Positions 48,875-62,229 of a stretch of DNA of 64,000 nt are shown in pieces; the stretch's first letter is position 1, and the number at the start of each line of letters is the position of its first letter. A model generated the notes under the pieces. It was not told the origin of the DNA. It was given only the letters and a program-made list of their open reading frames with translations, and did no database searches. Where the stretch lies: NCBI GenBank assembly GCA_004794785.1, contig SJOL01006601.1, positions 385,809 through 449,808 on the forward strand, given 5' to 3'. Made by a program: the position numbers and the translations under genes. This DNA comes from Opisthorchis felineus (lineage: Eukaryota; Platyhelminthes; Trematoda; Opisthorchiida; Opisthorchiidae).

Positions 48875-51800
48875 GTAAGTATGGCGTCAGTCAGTATGCT
48901 TTAAGTTTGCCAGTCATATTTTTAACAGATTTGATTCTTAGCTCCAACAATGAGTAGTTGAACAATCACGATATAGTGTGCTGATTCCAGCCGTTAGTTC
49001 TGATCAAATGGCGCTACTTGGCTGACCTTATATTGAGGGGTTTATGCTTACATTGTTGGCAAAATAATAGGCAACTCTGTAAAAGCATATTACACCCATT
49101 GTTGAAGATAATTTAACGTTAGAACACTCGAAAAGAGCAAACCCCCATACTACTCTCGATTTCGTAATTTATATATTCCTGTGAACTGGTGTTTTTTGTT
49201 GTTGATTAGTATAGAAAGAAAGATGTGGCGTTCCTGGAGAAAAACCTCCAAACGAACGGATCGAAACTTGGAAAGTACCAATAAGAATCGGCTCGCCTGA
49301 TACAAAAATGAGTTATTTCTAGCCACCGGCGCAAGTTGAAACGCACTGATAAGGCACTAGAAATCTTCTGAAAACATACGGAACATGAAACTTGCCTGGA
49401 TATTCCCACATGTTCATCAACACAGTCGACTGGTTGTCATTAAAATTACGGTCTTATTCAAATACGTGCAGCGAAATTGTCTAAAGAGCTATCGAGCTAC
49501 CGGATAGATCTACACTTGTCACATGACCAAGGCAGACTCGGATTTCGCAGGAATCGTTCACTACAGCATGTTGCTGGGCTTCACATTGTGGCGCCACTGC
49601 ATTTGATGCAGTGAACTGATATTGGTAGTACTCTGTAGATAACGCGAAACCACCCGCTAGGTTTGGTAACGTGACTAGTGCCGATAAAGAGTGACCCAAT
49701 CCAGCCTTGCATCGTGCTATTTAGCCTAGTAGTATCCGAATAAACGAGATGCTCATGTATTCTCTGAGCATGATCTTGGGTCGTGTTCCCTGAATTTGCC
49801 ACCAAACAAACCAGCTGGCTACGTGTTACCGTCTTTTAACCATTCATGTTTGCTCATTAAATTGTTTGTCCCCATCCTAACCATTAGATATTTACAGACC
49901 TGATGAGATTCTGAACATGGGAGTTGTCTATTTTGAGTAATATCGAAAAACACCAGTGATTATTTTGGAGTCGTACCATGTGCACCCTAAATGCGCATAA
50001 ATCCAACTCTTCGCTCAAATGCTCTAGTTAGTTTAATTGCGGATAGTGTGTTTACTCTTGAATGCTGTGACTGGTTCGCCCGACACCTCGAAGGACACCT
50101 CAGTAACTGTCCTGGTTGTATCAACCGGTTGAACTTCCTGTCAGCGCGTCCCAGTCAGGTAGGGCCACGGAGGTTGCAAACCTACTGGACAAATTCTGAT
50201 TAACTGTAAGTGGTTGCGGGACTTATGGAATTTACACTTTCCACTTCTCAATATTATTAACCATAGTAATAGTTTTCGGTGTTAGGTGCTATGGCCTCAG
50301 TGATTACATTTCATCTTTAGTGGTGTTTTTGTTTGATTTTATTTATACGGAGTGGTCCCTAATTCCAAATAACTTAAATGATGAGTGTTGGTGATCGGGG
50401 TTCTCCGTGTATTCGCCCTAGTACCTGTGGGTCATAGATGGTAACGGTGGTGGTAAGATGACAAGTCTCGATAAAGGAATAATCTCGGAAATCACCAGAA
50501 GCGCTTTGAAAACCCAAACTATGAGACGACCAAAATTTGTTTTAGACATTTGACCTACATTAGCTCATTTTGGGAAGCGGTGGAGACGGAACTCCCGCCA
50601 CAGCTCGTAGAAAACAATGTTGCGCATTCGAAAATGCTTTAAATTATATATTTTAAGCACATTACTACAGTTTGATATCAGTAAAATACTGTTGTTTGGT
50701 GGCACAACACTCGGGTACGCACCAAACTAAGCTGGTGGTGGATCCTGCGGTGGGGCTGTTCGTTGAGTCGTTTGATAGGCATGCTCTGGCAGTTTTGAAG
50801 TACAGGTTGTCGGACGCGACAGGATTACAGAAAAGATTCAGTGAAATATCTAACTTTGGTGAAAAACTGTACGTATAATCATGTCTCTGTAGGAACTCAA
50901 TTCATTGTGAAAAGGCCAAGTGCATTTTTGCCAAAATAATCCAGTTTTTACTGAGGTAGGATGGCATCATGGTAGTGTATCCATCCGAAAGGGCTTTCAA
51001 AACGGCTGATCTACGGATCAGCTTTTGTTAGCATCCATCAAGCGTCAGCCGAAGGTAAGCGCTGTACTGGGTGGGGAACAATCAATTCTGATATCACAAG
51101 AACAGACGTGTTTCACATGCAGGCGAACTTTCATCTTAACGCTGAATTTTTAATACCTCGTAGTCATTTTGTATAATCACGACATAAGGTGAACAATAGA
51201 TGTGCATTTTGATGCGGAACATTCATACTCATAAAGCTTTGTGATTCACTGGGGTTTTATCCTTTTATGTTTCCATAGAATATTTTTTATATTACCTGCT
51301 TTCACATCTTCCACTTATCTTCTTTCAAGCAAAATAGTAAACTACTCCGAAGGCTTGTGGAATAATTGTGTCGAAAAGTCAGTTGACTATTATGTTAGGA
51401 TAACAAAACTTTCGGACATGGATCTCTTCCTTTCCTTTTTTGGAAAAAAAACTGAACTTTCTGTAGTTTTTTAGCCACAAAGACAATGCGTGATTGTGGT
51501 GCGTAGCGATGCCATTGTGTTTTGATCTTGTAAGTCCAATAAATAGACGACGGCTACTTTAATGGAATCCGGTCGCTAGTTGATTAAGACGAACGATGTC
51601 GAATTTCACCTCCACTGACTGCCTAACGAGTTGATCTACTGTGTGTCCGAACTTTGGTGAATACCGGAACGAATCGATATTAGCCCGTATCCATCGAGTC
51701 TCTCTGTTCTGCCTCCATTTAGGGTTCGGAAGTTTACAGAAATCAACTTAAGTAAACAGGATTTGATAGTGTGGAAGGTGTTTAGCGATAAGTACAGAAT

Positions 51801-54800
51801 TGGTCAGATTAATTTGTGAACTAGCATCATCATGCTTGTGTGTTTCACGTTGCTTCTTTTTCATCAGGAGCCAATACTTTTCAGAAGTTTTACAATGTCT
51901 AATATCAGCCAATTAAATGCCGTTCGGTCGAAACTCTTGACAGTGCATAGTTCATATTTGCTTAGTTGTGAGCTGAATTGTGGTAGCACACTTTGTGACA
52001 TCAACACCCTGAAGCATGTCGGTCGGTAAAGTTGGCACTGCCTAAGCCGCAATTCCATCATTCGATCAGTCTTTCTAGTGTCAACAGCTTTGATTATTGG
52101 TTCGCATTGTATATACAAATACATCACGTGTTTATGAAGTGAACGTCATGATGAGTATCGGATATCCACGCTATTGAACTTCGTTCGAACACCACATAAT
52201 TTTCATTACACAGGCGTTAGGGCACCGCTTGTTGACAGAAAGCAACCCTTGTGTTATGTCATGAAGACCGTGATTTGGACACACTACGCTAGAGACCACT
52301 CAAGAACTTTGAACGGTCATTATCGAAACCAAAGACGTTCACCGAAGAAAGTGCATGAAATTATTGCCTTTTTATAGCACAACTCCTTTCTCGCAGTGAC
52401 CCATATTCCAAATATGTCGTGCCTTGGAAATGTCCTTGTTCAGTTTTAGGTCTTCACATCTTCTTCACAGCATCAGCCTTTGGTGTCGTGTGACATGCAC
52501 TACTGGCTTCTCCCAATGTGAATAGAGCTGATAATTGTCGCCCATCTTTCTGCACAGAGCGACAATAATTATGAAGCCAAAAATCAGATATAAATTTTTC
52601 AAATTCCCTCACAGCTACTAAAAAATGTGCTAAATAAAACCTCCTATGCGATCTTACGTACCTTCCTCTGAGTATTCATCAAAGGAACCGGCCAAAACTA
52701 AGACATGCCATACAGTTTTGTGAGGATGAGTAATGTATGCTAACTGCTCTGTTCGTTAGCCACCATAGTTTAGGCTTAGTGCCATTATTAGACTGTTGCA
52801 GTATTGTCCCCCAAGGTTCGGAATGTAGACACTTTAAATGAATCAAGATCAAAGCGAATCACTTCTAAGGTGCCCTCCGATTCTAAGTGTAGCTTGAAGT
52901 TGTTCTTGTGGGAAGAAACCCATCAGTGAATTCGGATATCTCACAATTTCCAATATAGGCCACCAACTACCCCTTGAAGAAACGTATAACGCGTCGGGAT
53001 GTGAATAGGTTTGGGGGCAAATTTGTGTCTACCAGTATTTTAATCCGGGTAATCCTATAGTTATCTTGTTAGGATTTTCCTTCGCACTGTGCTCGGTATT
53101 TTTATTTGTGTGGTGTTACATCTTTCAGTAAGTTTGGGTACCCTTTTCCATCTCGTATAACTCGGATGGCATGTAGAACAAGATCCTGAAATGGTAGACC
53201 TCTCCATAAATATGAATTCTTTGGACAACACCAAAGCATTACGTGTAAACCACAAGCAACTTCTATGACTAGACCGACAGGGTTGAAACTCTGGCTAGCT
53301 AAGAACCTTTTACTTATTGCTGGAGTTTGCTGATTTTATTGATCATAAAAAAACCGGCAACAGTTGTCTAAACACTAGAAGAGGCTAAAAACCTTGGGTA
53401 CATGCAAATAAATGCAATGAGAACATGCTTGCCATTTTTTAGAACTCGTACGACGTAACTAACTACACTAATAAAAATCTAGTTGAATAAGAGGAATACA
53501 AGGATTGACGAAAGTAATTTTTTAAAGAGGTGAACCCTCCTTTACTAATTCTTTATACCTTTTGGCAGGTAGTGTAATCCTCACCGTTCTGAGGACGCTA
53601 TTGTTCTTGTCTTCCCGGTGCATTATCCGATTGCTGAACGGGTCTACTTCAAAAGCCCTTCAATCTGGGCCTCAGAGCCTGAGTTGTGGTTTCTTACTGT
53701 AGAAATGCAACACAGCACAGCACATGACACAGCAGCATAAGGTTATTTAAACTGATTTCTCATGAAATGTGAGCATCCTACAGTAATCCACGATAGAAAA
53801 AATCCCACGGTGAATGTGAACACTTTGTGACTAGCCAATGAGATGTGCAGAAATTAAGATGTCGATGCTATTCGCTTGATCATAGCTGGTTAGTTCATAA
53901 CATTTGAAACTGATTTGAAATTGGGACAGTAAAAAAGGCATATGTCCTTTTCTTTTTGTTCCCAGTTTCTAATACTATCCAAAGATTGCTAATTTTCTTG
54001 ATATTTTCCCGTAAATCGGGCAGCCTGCCAGTCAGCCACTCGTCAACCATTCGGTCAATCTTTTAGTTAGCCCGTCAGTAAATCAGATACGTCGTGGAAC
54101 GTTAGCTATAATTTCACTCTCTTCGCTCACAATAAGTGAGGCTGTCAGGAAGGTCAGATTCCTGAAAATAACCCAGGAATGCCCAAAACCTACTGAGACC
54201 CTAAAACTTCACCAAAATCTCCATAGAAAGCCGGCCAGCATCCAGGCCAGCCAATCTATTAATCAATCAATTCAGCAACAGCCTGGATCGATGAAGGGTG
54301 AAGTTCAAGTGGCGCGATATTCCTTGTAACTGTTGCACTCGCTTGTTCGCAATGAAGCTATTGTTTCCTTGTTGGCGAGTCTTTTTCCGGCACTAAGGCA
54401 TTGGAGCGGGGACAGCAGTAAGATATAACACAAGCAGGCAAGGAAGCTAAACGGATTGACAAACAGCAGTAGGTTCTGGTGTCACGTGATCAGGTTTATG
54501 GCTGCTGCTCGAAAAATTCTCGTGCACCTGGTCGATGAAGTTCGGTGAGACTAGCTTCCCTGACTGATGAATTTGGGGGTGCTGTCTTTGTAACAACACT
54601 CGAAGCGAGGATTCTGATTTGATTCGGTGACCAGTTTACAGCTGATGTGATTTGACCTTGCACTTTCGGGTGAAAGCTGATCAACTGCTTGAATGGAGCA
54701 CCGCTTTACAGTTCGCGCAAATGCATTTTCGCAAATTTAGGAAAGCTGACAAATTACATGGGCGGCAGGCAGATCACGCCTTTGATAACCGGGTTTTCAG

Positions 54801-57800
54801 GTAGTTTGGATAACTTGTTTGGACAGCAACCAGAGGGGGAGAAGCCAGGTTTTGCCTGATGTCTCTCATCAAACCGTCACTCCTAAATTGCAGAAATAGT
54901 TGGGCTTTTTGCAGCTTTTTACTTACCGTTTCACCATGAAATCTGACGAAATGTCCGGGTTACAATCAAATGGACTGCTGCGTGATCAGCAGCCAGACTA
55001 CATTTAACTTAACTTGAATCTAAAGAGGTATGTGGAACTCCTGAGTTTAAGGAAAATGAGGGAGGTTAGGATTGGGTCTGATCGTGAGCGTTTTTTAAAT
55101 TACAACCATGGCTTTGTGTTAGAATGCGCCAAATGTTCACAAACACCTCAGCAAATATAGGGGTGCAAACAATCGTCTTAGGTGCACAGCAATAAAAGAA
55201 ACGGGTGGGCAATGGAGGTTGCGGTATTGATGGACTAAAAGCTAACAAAAATATTCAGGATAAGTCTATAAATAAAGATGTAGTAATGGTAGGCCATGCC
55301 TCAGCTAACGTAAAATAGATGAGATAAAGAAAAAACCGAAAGAGGGGAGATGAAAGGTGCCGAAAAAGTAGAGATTTTCAGGTCTGTTTTCGAGATATTG
55401 GGCCGAAGGTAAAACGGGGGCGCTTCCTAGTTGACTAATGCTAGTTCGGTATTTGGAACCTTCCTTTGGGTGTTTCTGCAAAATCATTCACCTGGCTATT
55501 ATTTATTCAAGTTGGATTCCAAAGCTCGGCAGAACTGCTGGAACCCTCCTGTCGAAATCTTTTTATTTACCTCAACGATTGTTTTCATGAAAATGGAACA
55601 CCCAATTTCAGGGTTTCACCATACGAGGTAAAAATTCATTTACCATAAACTTGCACAACTTTCTCGGTCTTCGTTCATCACCTGCTCAGTGTATGACAGC
55701 GTTGCCTTAGCTTAAACCCGATAAGCTAAATCAGGCTAACCATCATACTCAGTGTTACATTACATTACAGTGAAAATACAATTCATCCAAATGAATACAG
55801 ATTCAGTGCTCTTTAACACAGTGACCGCCCAGAACTGAACAGTTCACTTTTAGATCCAGCTGTTCGGAAGAAATTTCCCAAGCGAGTTCCAGACATATCT
55901 CAGACGGTTTCGTTGTTTGGTAAACGGGCGTTAGTCCTAGCAATTATGTTTAACAAGAATTCTGTAATCTGTTTTGTCCCAAATTCTTAGTTCCTACAGT
56001 GTGACCAACCACTAACATTATCCAGCTGCACTGTCATCGGTGAGAAACGTCGGAATGAACGCAGCTAACGAGCGTTGAGTAATCTTTAATGTTAGCATTA
56101 TTCTTATCAACATTGTTATTATCAGTGAGATGCTATGTCGATATGCTAAAATTAGTACAATAAAACGAACCCGGTAACTGCTGTGGAATCTGAGCTACAA
56201 AAAATATAACCTTATAAAAGTCCCGACCACAATTTCCCAATTTTGGCTGTCTTTTTATTCGGTTGACTCTTTGGTTGTTTTTTAGCCCTTAACCACTAAG
56301 TTAATGAGGAAGGCCAATGGTGTTATTATATTACTATTGAAAAAATGGCAGTAGTATTCGAGGGACAACAATCCATCCAGGTAGGATGGTTCATCTTCCA
56401 TCTTGAGGGGATCGCCTTTGCACTGAGTTCAGTGGAAAAGCCGATGGACTAGCGTGATTTGTTGTTGTTCTGTCTGTTCTGGAAATAAAATGTATCTTCC
56501 CTAAAATACGGAATTTCATTTTTATATGCAATTTCTAACTACAGAATACTTCCAGTGATGGAAATGCTTGTTGCCCTCTGGCTACCAACTACAAATGAAC
56601 TAGCATAGTTTAACACATTCGTGAGAGACTTCTGAAAGACAAACTCAAATCAAAGCAAATCGGACGGCACCACCATGCGTCAGTCCTTCTAAAAGCAAGC
56701 GCAGAGTTTTTATGCATCTCGTATGACCTCGCAAAAGACACGATATTATTTTCGATCAAACGCACAAAAGGCAAAAGAAGGTCTTCTTGGATAAAACTGA
56801 TTATATTCACAGGATATCCAAAACGCTGGTTGGTGAAAATACACCCAATCTAAAAAACTAGAAATACCGTAAAGGAAAACTAAGAGCTCAGCTGGAGTAG
56901 GCAGCTAAAAAACAAAGAATACACAGCAAAAAACACTACGATTGCCCGAGACTGATAAGTATGCATATCTGTTGCATGAAAACGACCCTCCAAGGTTTTT
57001 AAATCCACTGGTCTTCTACAACTCATGGTTGATATGACTAAGTGCCAGTTTCACTGGGTGTGTTCGTAAAAATCCATTTAACTCTATCCCATGTGAAAGC
57101 TCTGGCTTTGGCGACTCTGTCCTGGATGTTCAAGTGTTGGGCAAGAAAATATGCTCCGATGATTTATGATCTCTTTTTACCAACTTTCGTTTTTATTAAA
57201 AAAATTTGCGTACGTCTGTGACCATATAAACCACCCCCTGCTTTATCCCATCTACTCTTCGAATCAACTATAAGGAACTGTTTTTTCGTCTTGTTTAAAA
57301 TACCATTTTTTATTCAGTGCGATCATTTATAGACAGACGGATGGAGAGTAGGTGAACTCCTCAGTTGCCCTACTTGGTACATTACTTTCATAATGACCTT
57401 ATATTAGCGCTGTGTTGATGCTGTTCATTATTATTATGCATTATTCGAACAGTACGATCGAAGAGCCTCTTCGACTTCTCACTTCAGAATATATGGCATC
57501 GCTGTTTACCATGGAAGGGAAAACCGATGGTATCGCGCTTACCCGAAAATAGGATGGCATGCTTCAGGGACTAGCATGCTGGAGGGTCACCTAGTCCGGC
57601 CAATACACACACTCTACAGTTTCGTTGGGCGAAACCTTACCGAGTGTCTGGCTTACAGGATGCGTAGCATATGTAACGGCGATATGTTGGGTGCATAAAA
57701 AACTTTGAGTGAAAATAACTACCCCAATAAATATCTGCCATGACTCATGAGGCGGATGAGCAGTGGTGTGAAACAATACAACCACTAGACTGGAAATAAG

Positions 57801-59056
57801 TCGACATGTAGTCAACCCCTCAATAAACCTGACAAAGTTTCTAAGATGGGTACGGTTTGTCACATACTATTCTCAGAATAACATTTAATGTCTTCTGCGA
57901 AACTGAGAACACAAGTAAGTAGATGCCGAATGATCAACACTAACGTGAACTACAAGGTTTGTCCACAACTTACCTGCTTTTATCGTTTGCTTACAAAACG
58001 TTTCGCAAGCCATGTGGGTTGTACAACACTGCCTGTCCATAAGGAGTGCCGAGTAGGTGTCCTGTTGCGTGCGTCCTGCTAAGCCAAAACACGTGAATGG
58101 AGCGAATGCAGCCCAACTGACCTATACCAGTCACCGGTTCCAGTGGGTGGACTCGCTCCGTGTGATATATAAAGTGACAAGAAATCGCTTCAAGGCCATC
58201 AGAAAAAATGCGTTCGCAACGATTAAAGCAGCAGTTTGTCTCCAGAAGCATCGCCTAAAAGCCCTGGACCTGGCGTGGCCAGTTAACCCTCTAATTCAAA
58301 GGGCTTACTTACCATAAACAGCTCTGTAACTTTGAGAGTCGTTACTGACGCCAGAGGCCAAGTGTAATGACGTTTTCTCCTAATTTTGTCCTACTTATTT
58401 TTTACGTGCGCACTTGTCTGATGGAATCATGTGGAAATCATATAAATGCATCTTATGAGATCTACGGTGGCCAAGTAATATCCAGGGCACGGAACGATGA
58501 GGCTCAGAGTGGTCTGCTTTTCCGAAGTGGGAGAACTCATCGCCAAGTTGATTTTATTAGAAACGTATACCTTCGTAGCCCACATGAGCAAATTTTCCTC
58601 GTTATATTATCCATTATTAGACGAAGAACATCAGTAGTGACTAAATAACGTGGGCTGACATAGGGTTGAACAGTTTATGTTAGAAATGTCATTAGTTTAG
58701 CCTGACTGTCTCAAGTTGTGTATGGTAGTTTCTAAAAGATTGATTTACCCAACTCCTCATTTGGTTACAAACTCTAGTAACAGGGCTGAGTGAATTTTCG
58801 TCCTAATTATTCTACATTTACGACTTTCTAGAACGTCTAATGCTGCTGTCGAAAGGTTGAGAGATGGTTTATCAAAACTGGGTTGTTTGCAGAACGTCTA
58901 CAACATCGAAAACATATTTGCTGGCCCGACCGGTTGAGCTGCAAAGTCATGGGACGCTAATCAGTAGCAAATGTTTGGTTTATAAATTTTAACACTACCT
59001 ACAATTTGGTGCCTGGCACATTTGGTTTCTACAACTTTTTTTTAAAATTTTTATAG
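48875..59056 (+). other. Intron 1 of beta-mannosidase (10.2 kb)
   Basis: The donor is GTAAGT and the acceptor TTTTTATAG/GAATGG, with a T/A-rich tract just before it. The intron contains an antisense solo LTR-like copy (54143-54430) and a GTCACGTGAT E-box near 54481. No other gene or repeat was recognised. A 58367-58648 frame is unrecognised. Confidence 0.9.
54143..54430 (-). mobile_element. Second LTR copy of the 15.4-kb family, antisense in intron 1
   Basis: The reverse complement starts TGTTATATCTTACTGCTG and ends TTCCTGACA, collinear with the LTR at 15394-15802. Shared blocks include GACTCGCCRACAARG, GCTGAATTGATTGA, CCTGGATGCT and TTTTAGGGTCTCAGTAGG. It is 288 bp and lacks the ~110-bp internal tandem-repeat segment of the other copy. 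The flanking pentamers (GAGGC and CAAGC) do not match, so the target duplication has decayed or the copy arose by recombination. No internal retrotransposon sequence adjoins it. Confidence 0.85.
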
Positions 59057-59385
59057 GAATGGGTAAGGCCCGAGTCTCCTAAATTGGGTCGATCTTTCTA
59101 TTTTCAAATCAATGGACTCCCGGTCTTCGCAAAGGGCACAAATTGGATTCCTTCCCGACTGTTACCTGGTCGAAATGTCGGGTTCATGCGAAATTCCACA
59201 TTGGATCCACTTTGGGCAGACAAACGGCTGCTTCGATCGGCCGCACTGAGTGGGATCAATATGATACGAATATGGGGAGGAGGTCGCTACGAATCAGCTA
59301 AGTTTTACGAGGAAGCTGACAAACTGGGTCTGATGATCTGGCACGATATGATGTTCGCGGTGTCAACTTATCCATCAAGGGAAAG
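59057..59385 (+). CDS. Beta-mannosidase, exon 2
   Basis: Continues exon 1 in phase 0 and encodes 109 residues (359-467) plus two bases of codon 468. It opens the TIM-barrel catalytic domain. FYFQINGLPVFAKGTNWIP corresponds to the family's F-x-I/V-N-G-x-P-I/V-F-x-K-G-x-N-W-I-P block. INMIRIWGGGRYE is the conserved N-x-x-R-x-W-G-G-G substrate-site segment. GLMIWHDMMFAVSTYPS matches the L-G-I-M-V-W-x-D-F-M-F-A-C-x-x-Y-P block. An NST glycosylation site is present. The donor is GAAAG/GTATTC. Confidence 0.95.
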
Positions 59386-59537
59386 GTATTCACAACTCTG
59401 TCTGTAGCTTTTAATCGAAGTACAACTGTTTCAATGTAACATTCCAAAGCCTGAAGTACAAGCGTGTACGACTCTTTATGTAGTGTCCTAACAGTTTGTT
59501 TGCCTATCACTGTTCCCACTCTCTCCGTCTCTCACAG
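59386..59537 (+). other. Intron 2 of beta-mannosidase (152 bp)
   Basis: GTATTC donor and CTCTCACAG acceptor. Splicing restores codon 468 (AG+G, Arg) and joins conserved sequence on both sides. It is very short beside the 10.2-kb intron 1. Confidence 0.92.
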
Positions 59538-59868
59538 GAATGACACAATTGATACAGTCGAGAGAGAAATACATCGCCAAATACGGCGATTGCACGCCCA
59601 CCCATCCATCATTGTTTGGGCTACAGACAACGAGGTAAAACAAGCCATAAGTGATGGATGGTACGCAACGCCAATGGATGCGAGTATGTTGAACGCATTT
59701 AGAGGTAGATTTGTCGAATCTGTAGCTGAGGTGATCCGACAAGAAGAGCGTTTTGCGGGCAATCTGTCCAACAATGGCTTCTCTTATCAACCCAGGAGGT
59801 GTCTGATATCTTCACCGGGAAACGGATTGCTGACAGAACAAATGCATGGGCTAGATGAAAACCCACAG
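59538..59868 (+). CDS. Beta-mannosidase, exon 3 (last exon in window)
   Basis: Encodes residues 468-578. RLHAHPSIIVWATDNEV contains the predicted catalytic acid/base Glu500, directly after the conserved Asn. The usual W-S-G-N-N-E is W-A-T-D-N-E here, so the Gly and first Asn are replaced while the N-E pair is kept. CLISSPGNGLLTEQM and DENPQ match the S-S-P-x-N-G and N-P-N region that precedes the G-D-V-H-F-Y block of the family. The exon ends in phase 0 at CACAG/GTAATT. Mammalian enzymes are about 880 residues, so roughly 300 remain, including the nucleophile Glu and the C-terminal domains. I found no matching exon before the window ends, so the gene continues to the right. Confidence 0.94.
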
Positions 59869-61890
59869 GTAATTACTGGGATTTATTCTTCTGTAGTGTA
59901 GAAAGTTTTATCTTAAATTATGGGTCTGTTCGAGAAATCTGTAACTAGTTCACTGCGCTGTGCAGACCAGCTAGTATCCACAAGCCAAAACCCCTTCACA
60001 CATAAGGGAAGTCTTCGTCTGTGGAGCCAGTTCTCTTCTCCGCCAATGAGAAGTTACAAACGTCCCTGTCAGGGTGACCACCTGGAGCTACTAATCAAAC
60101 ATGGTTTATTTTGGGCTTGGCTTTACTATATAAATGTGTTTAAACGGCTGCCAAAATCTACGTGTTCCTATGTTTGGTTCCTCTAGAAAACGATAACCTC
60201 AGCCCTTTATTTGTCCTTTAATGTTTTTTAGTACCAAAGCCACCTCAGAAAAAATTTTTTGCTGGCCACTTCAGCTGAACTGTTCAAATAGGACAACTGT
60301 ACCAAGGACTTGAATACATGTATCTAGTTTCCAAGTTCTCTGGATGGATTTTTTCACGCAACGTGCAACGAACAATGTGAAAGATGCACATATACTTTGT
60401 AGTGGAGTAGCTCAATTAGTTTCACCAAATTTCTTTCAAATCTTGCGGTCTTTAGCGAGATGTTAACATCTACCTGGGATAGTGCAACAGGGTAGCAATA
60501 AAAAACGTCGTCGATAGTCTAAAGGTTTCGAGGGTTAGCTCAACAAGGATGCATATCTGTTACGAGCGGTTTCAACCACACTCATGAATGGATACCCTTC
60601 AACCGATGGAAACTTGCCCCACAGAATAAAGTCTTCTGGTGCCACAAGGTTGATCGTTATTCTTGTCCTTATTACTGTGCCCTCAGTTTTAGAACATTTC
60701 CTCAAAATATTGACTACTGAAGTCGGATGAAGTAGCGGTTTTAGGTTCAGTATACTTGTTGCACCGTCCGTGATGGAAGGCTTGTCATGACCCTAAACAA
60801 GGTAATCAGGTCAATTTTGTATGAATGCGTTGCACCAAGTAAAAATATTTCTCCTACCTCATGCAACCACCGTAAATTCAAGCTGTGTAACAGTCTTGGG
60901 CTCATTAATAATCAACACTTCCACATGACAAACCGAAGAAACTTCACTCCTACCTTAGCCAATAGTGATGAAGGTGATGCACACTCTGAGGTTCGCTTCG
61001 GCGGACTTTCTTGCTGCATCCCACGATTGTTGGCGTCTGCACCCTTGTTCACAACACCATCCTGCACGTGTGAATACTACGTCCAGACTCGCTGATATGC
61101 ACCAGAGATAACGGTAGACACAGAGCTTCCAAAGGATTTATCATCGATGTCTTGAAGCTTGAATGGGTTTTGTGAGGCCAGCCGCTTTATCGACGGAGCT
61201 GACGATACTGCACACTCTTTGTTCTAAGAGTCAGTTACAAGAGCCGTCCTTGCTAGCAAGTCTTATCCCATCCAGACTGGTGTTTCGCACACTATCTCAA
61301 ACAAAATTTGTGATTACACCTTGTGAATGCTGTATGATGACACGTCGCAAAATAAGTAAGTTATTTACTTTTTTTGGATTTTTTGACGGCGAATCATTTT
61401 TATATGAAAACTTGTTTGCTAGGCATACAGCTCGAAATTCGGTGCGTGGAATTTGTTCGTGAAAAATCCTTTACCAATGGTGAGCTTGTCAAATTCAATT
61501 TTAGGAGGTAAGATGACTTGTGCACGGATATTTCAAACGCAGCTCGGCCGTAACCCCTATGATATTAAGCTAGGCGGTCAGACATGAGCGAACGCATTTG
61601 CAAAAGTTCTCAAGTTCATATGACGTATGAGGAGTGTTGTGAATGACCAGATCAATCAGTGTAACGAAGGCGGAACACGTGATGTCAGCTAGACGAATAA
61701 AATCGATTCGTCACGGGGGACAGCAAAAGGGCGCATTAAATGTTCCAGCATAATGACAAAGGATAGAAACTGTTCACCGTTATGCCTATGCACAACCAGC
61801 TTGCAGTTATTTTTCAAAGTTACACGTTATAAAAAGACAAACGATGTCGTAACGAGGAGGTCGTTGGGACCGGCACTCGCGTACATTTTC

Positions 61891-61917
61891 ATACATTCAT
61901 TCATACATACATTCATT
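61891..61917. repeat. CATT/CATA microsatellite
   Basis: Mixed ATTC and ATAC tetranucleotide units, short and ordinary. Confidence 0.8.
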
Positions 61918-62041
61918 TTGTGAAAACTCTCAGAGATCTATCGTCTATTATCATCTTCCGGGACTACGATCAAGCGAAATAGTTTCATCCTACACTCAGA
62001 AACGCCTACAACCATTTAAAATTTACAGCAGAAGTGGAAAA

Positions 62042-62229
62042 AAGACAGAATAGTGAAATACACTCATTCGCAAACAAATTTGGTCTTGCGAGAGACTCAC
62101 CTGGAACCCAGCTGAATCTCTCGTTTGTAATGTTTCCAGGCAACTGAATGTGCTGCAGCAGGCCGCCTCATGTTTCAGTTGGTACGATATTCGAGATATC
62201 GCGACACATGTATATACGTAAGATAGAGT
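62042..62229 (-). repeat. Hammerhead-family insertion in intron 3
   Basis: A single minus-sense piece (about 62052-62219) starts at the family 3' terminus AGTGAAATACACTC. It includes TTTGGTCTTGCGAGAGAC, ACCTGGAACCCAGCTGAATC, CTCATGTTTCAGTTGGTACG and GATATCGCGACACATG, and is 5'-truncated before the ribozyme. AAGACAGAAT (62042-62051) and AAGATAGAGT (62220-62229) match at 8 of 10 positions and may be a worn target-site duplication. It lies antisense to the host gene. Confidence 0.75.

Noticed and set aside
49911..49918. CTGATGAG resembling a hammerhead core
   Set aside because: No helix II or GAAA follows, and the family sequence is absent around it.
54481..54490. GTCACGTGAT, a CLEAR-like or TFEB-like E-box in intron 1
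   Set aside because: Tempting for a lysosomal gene, but it is a single imperfect site 6.7 kb from the start and expected by chance in 64 kb.
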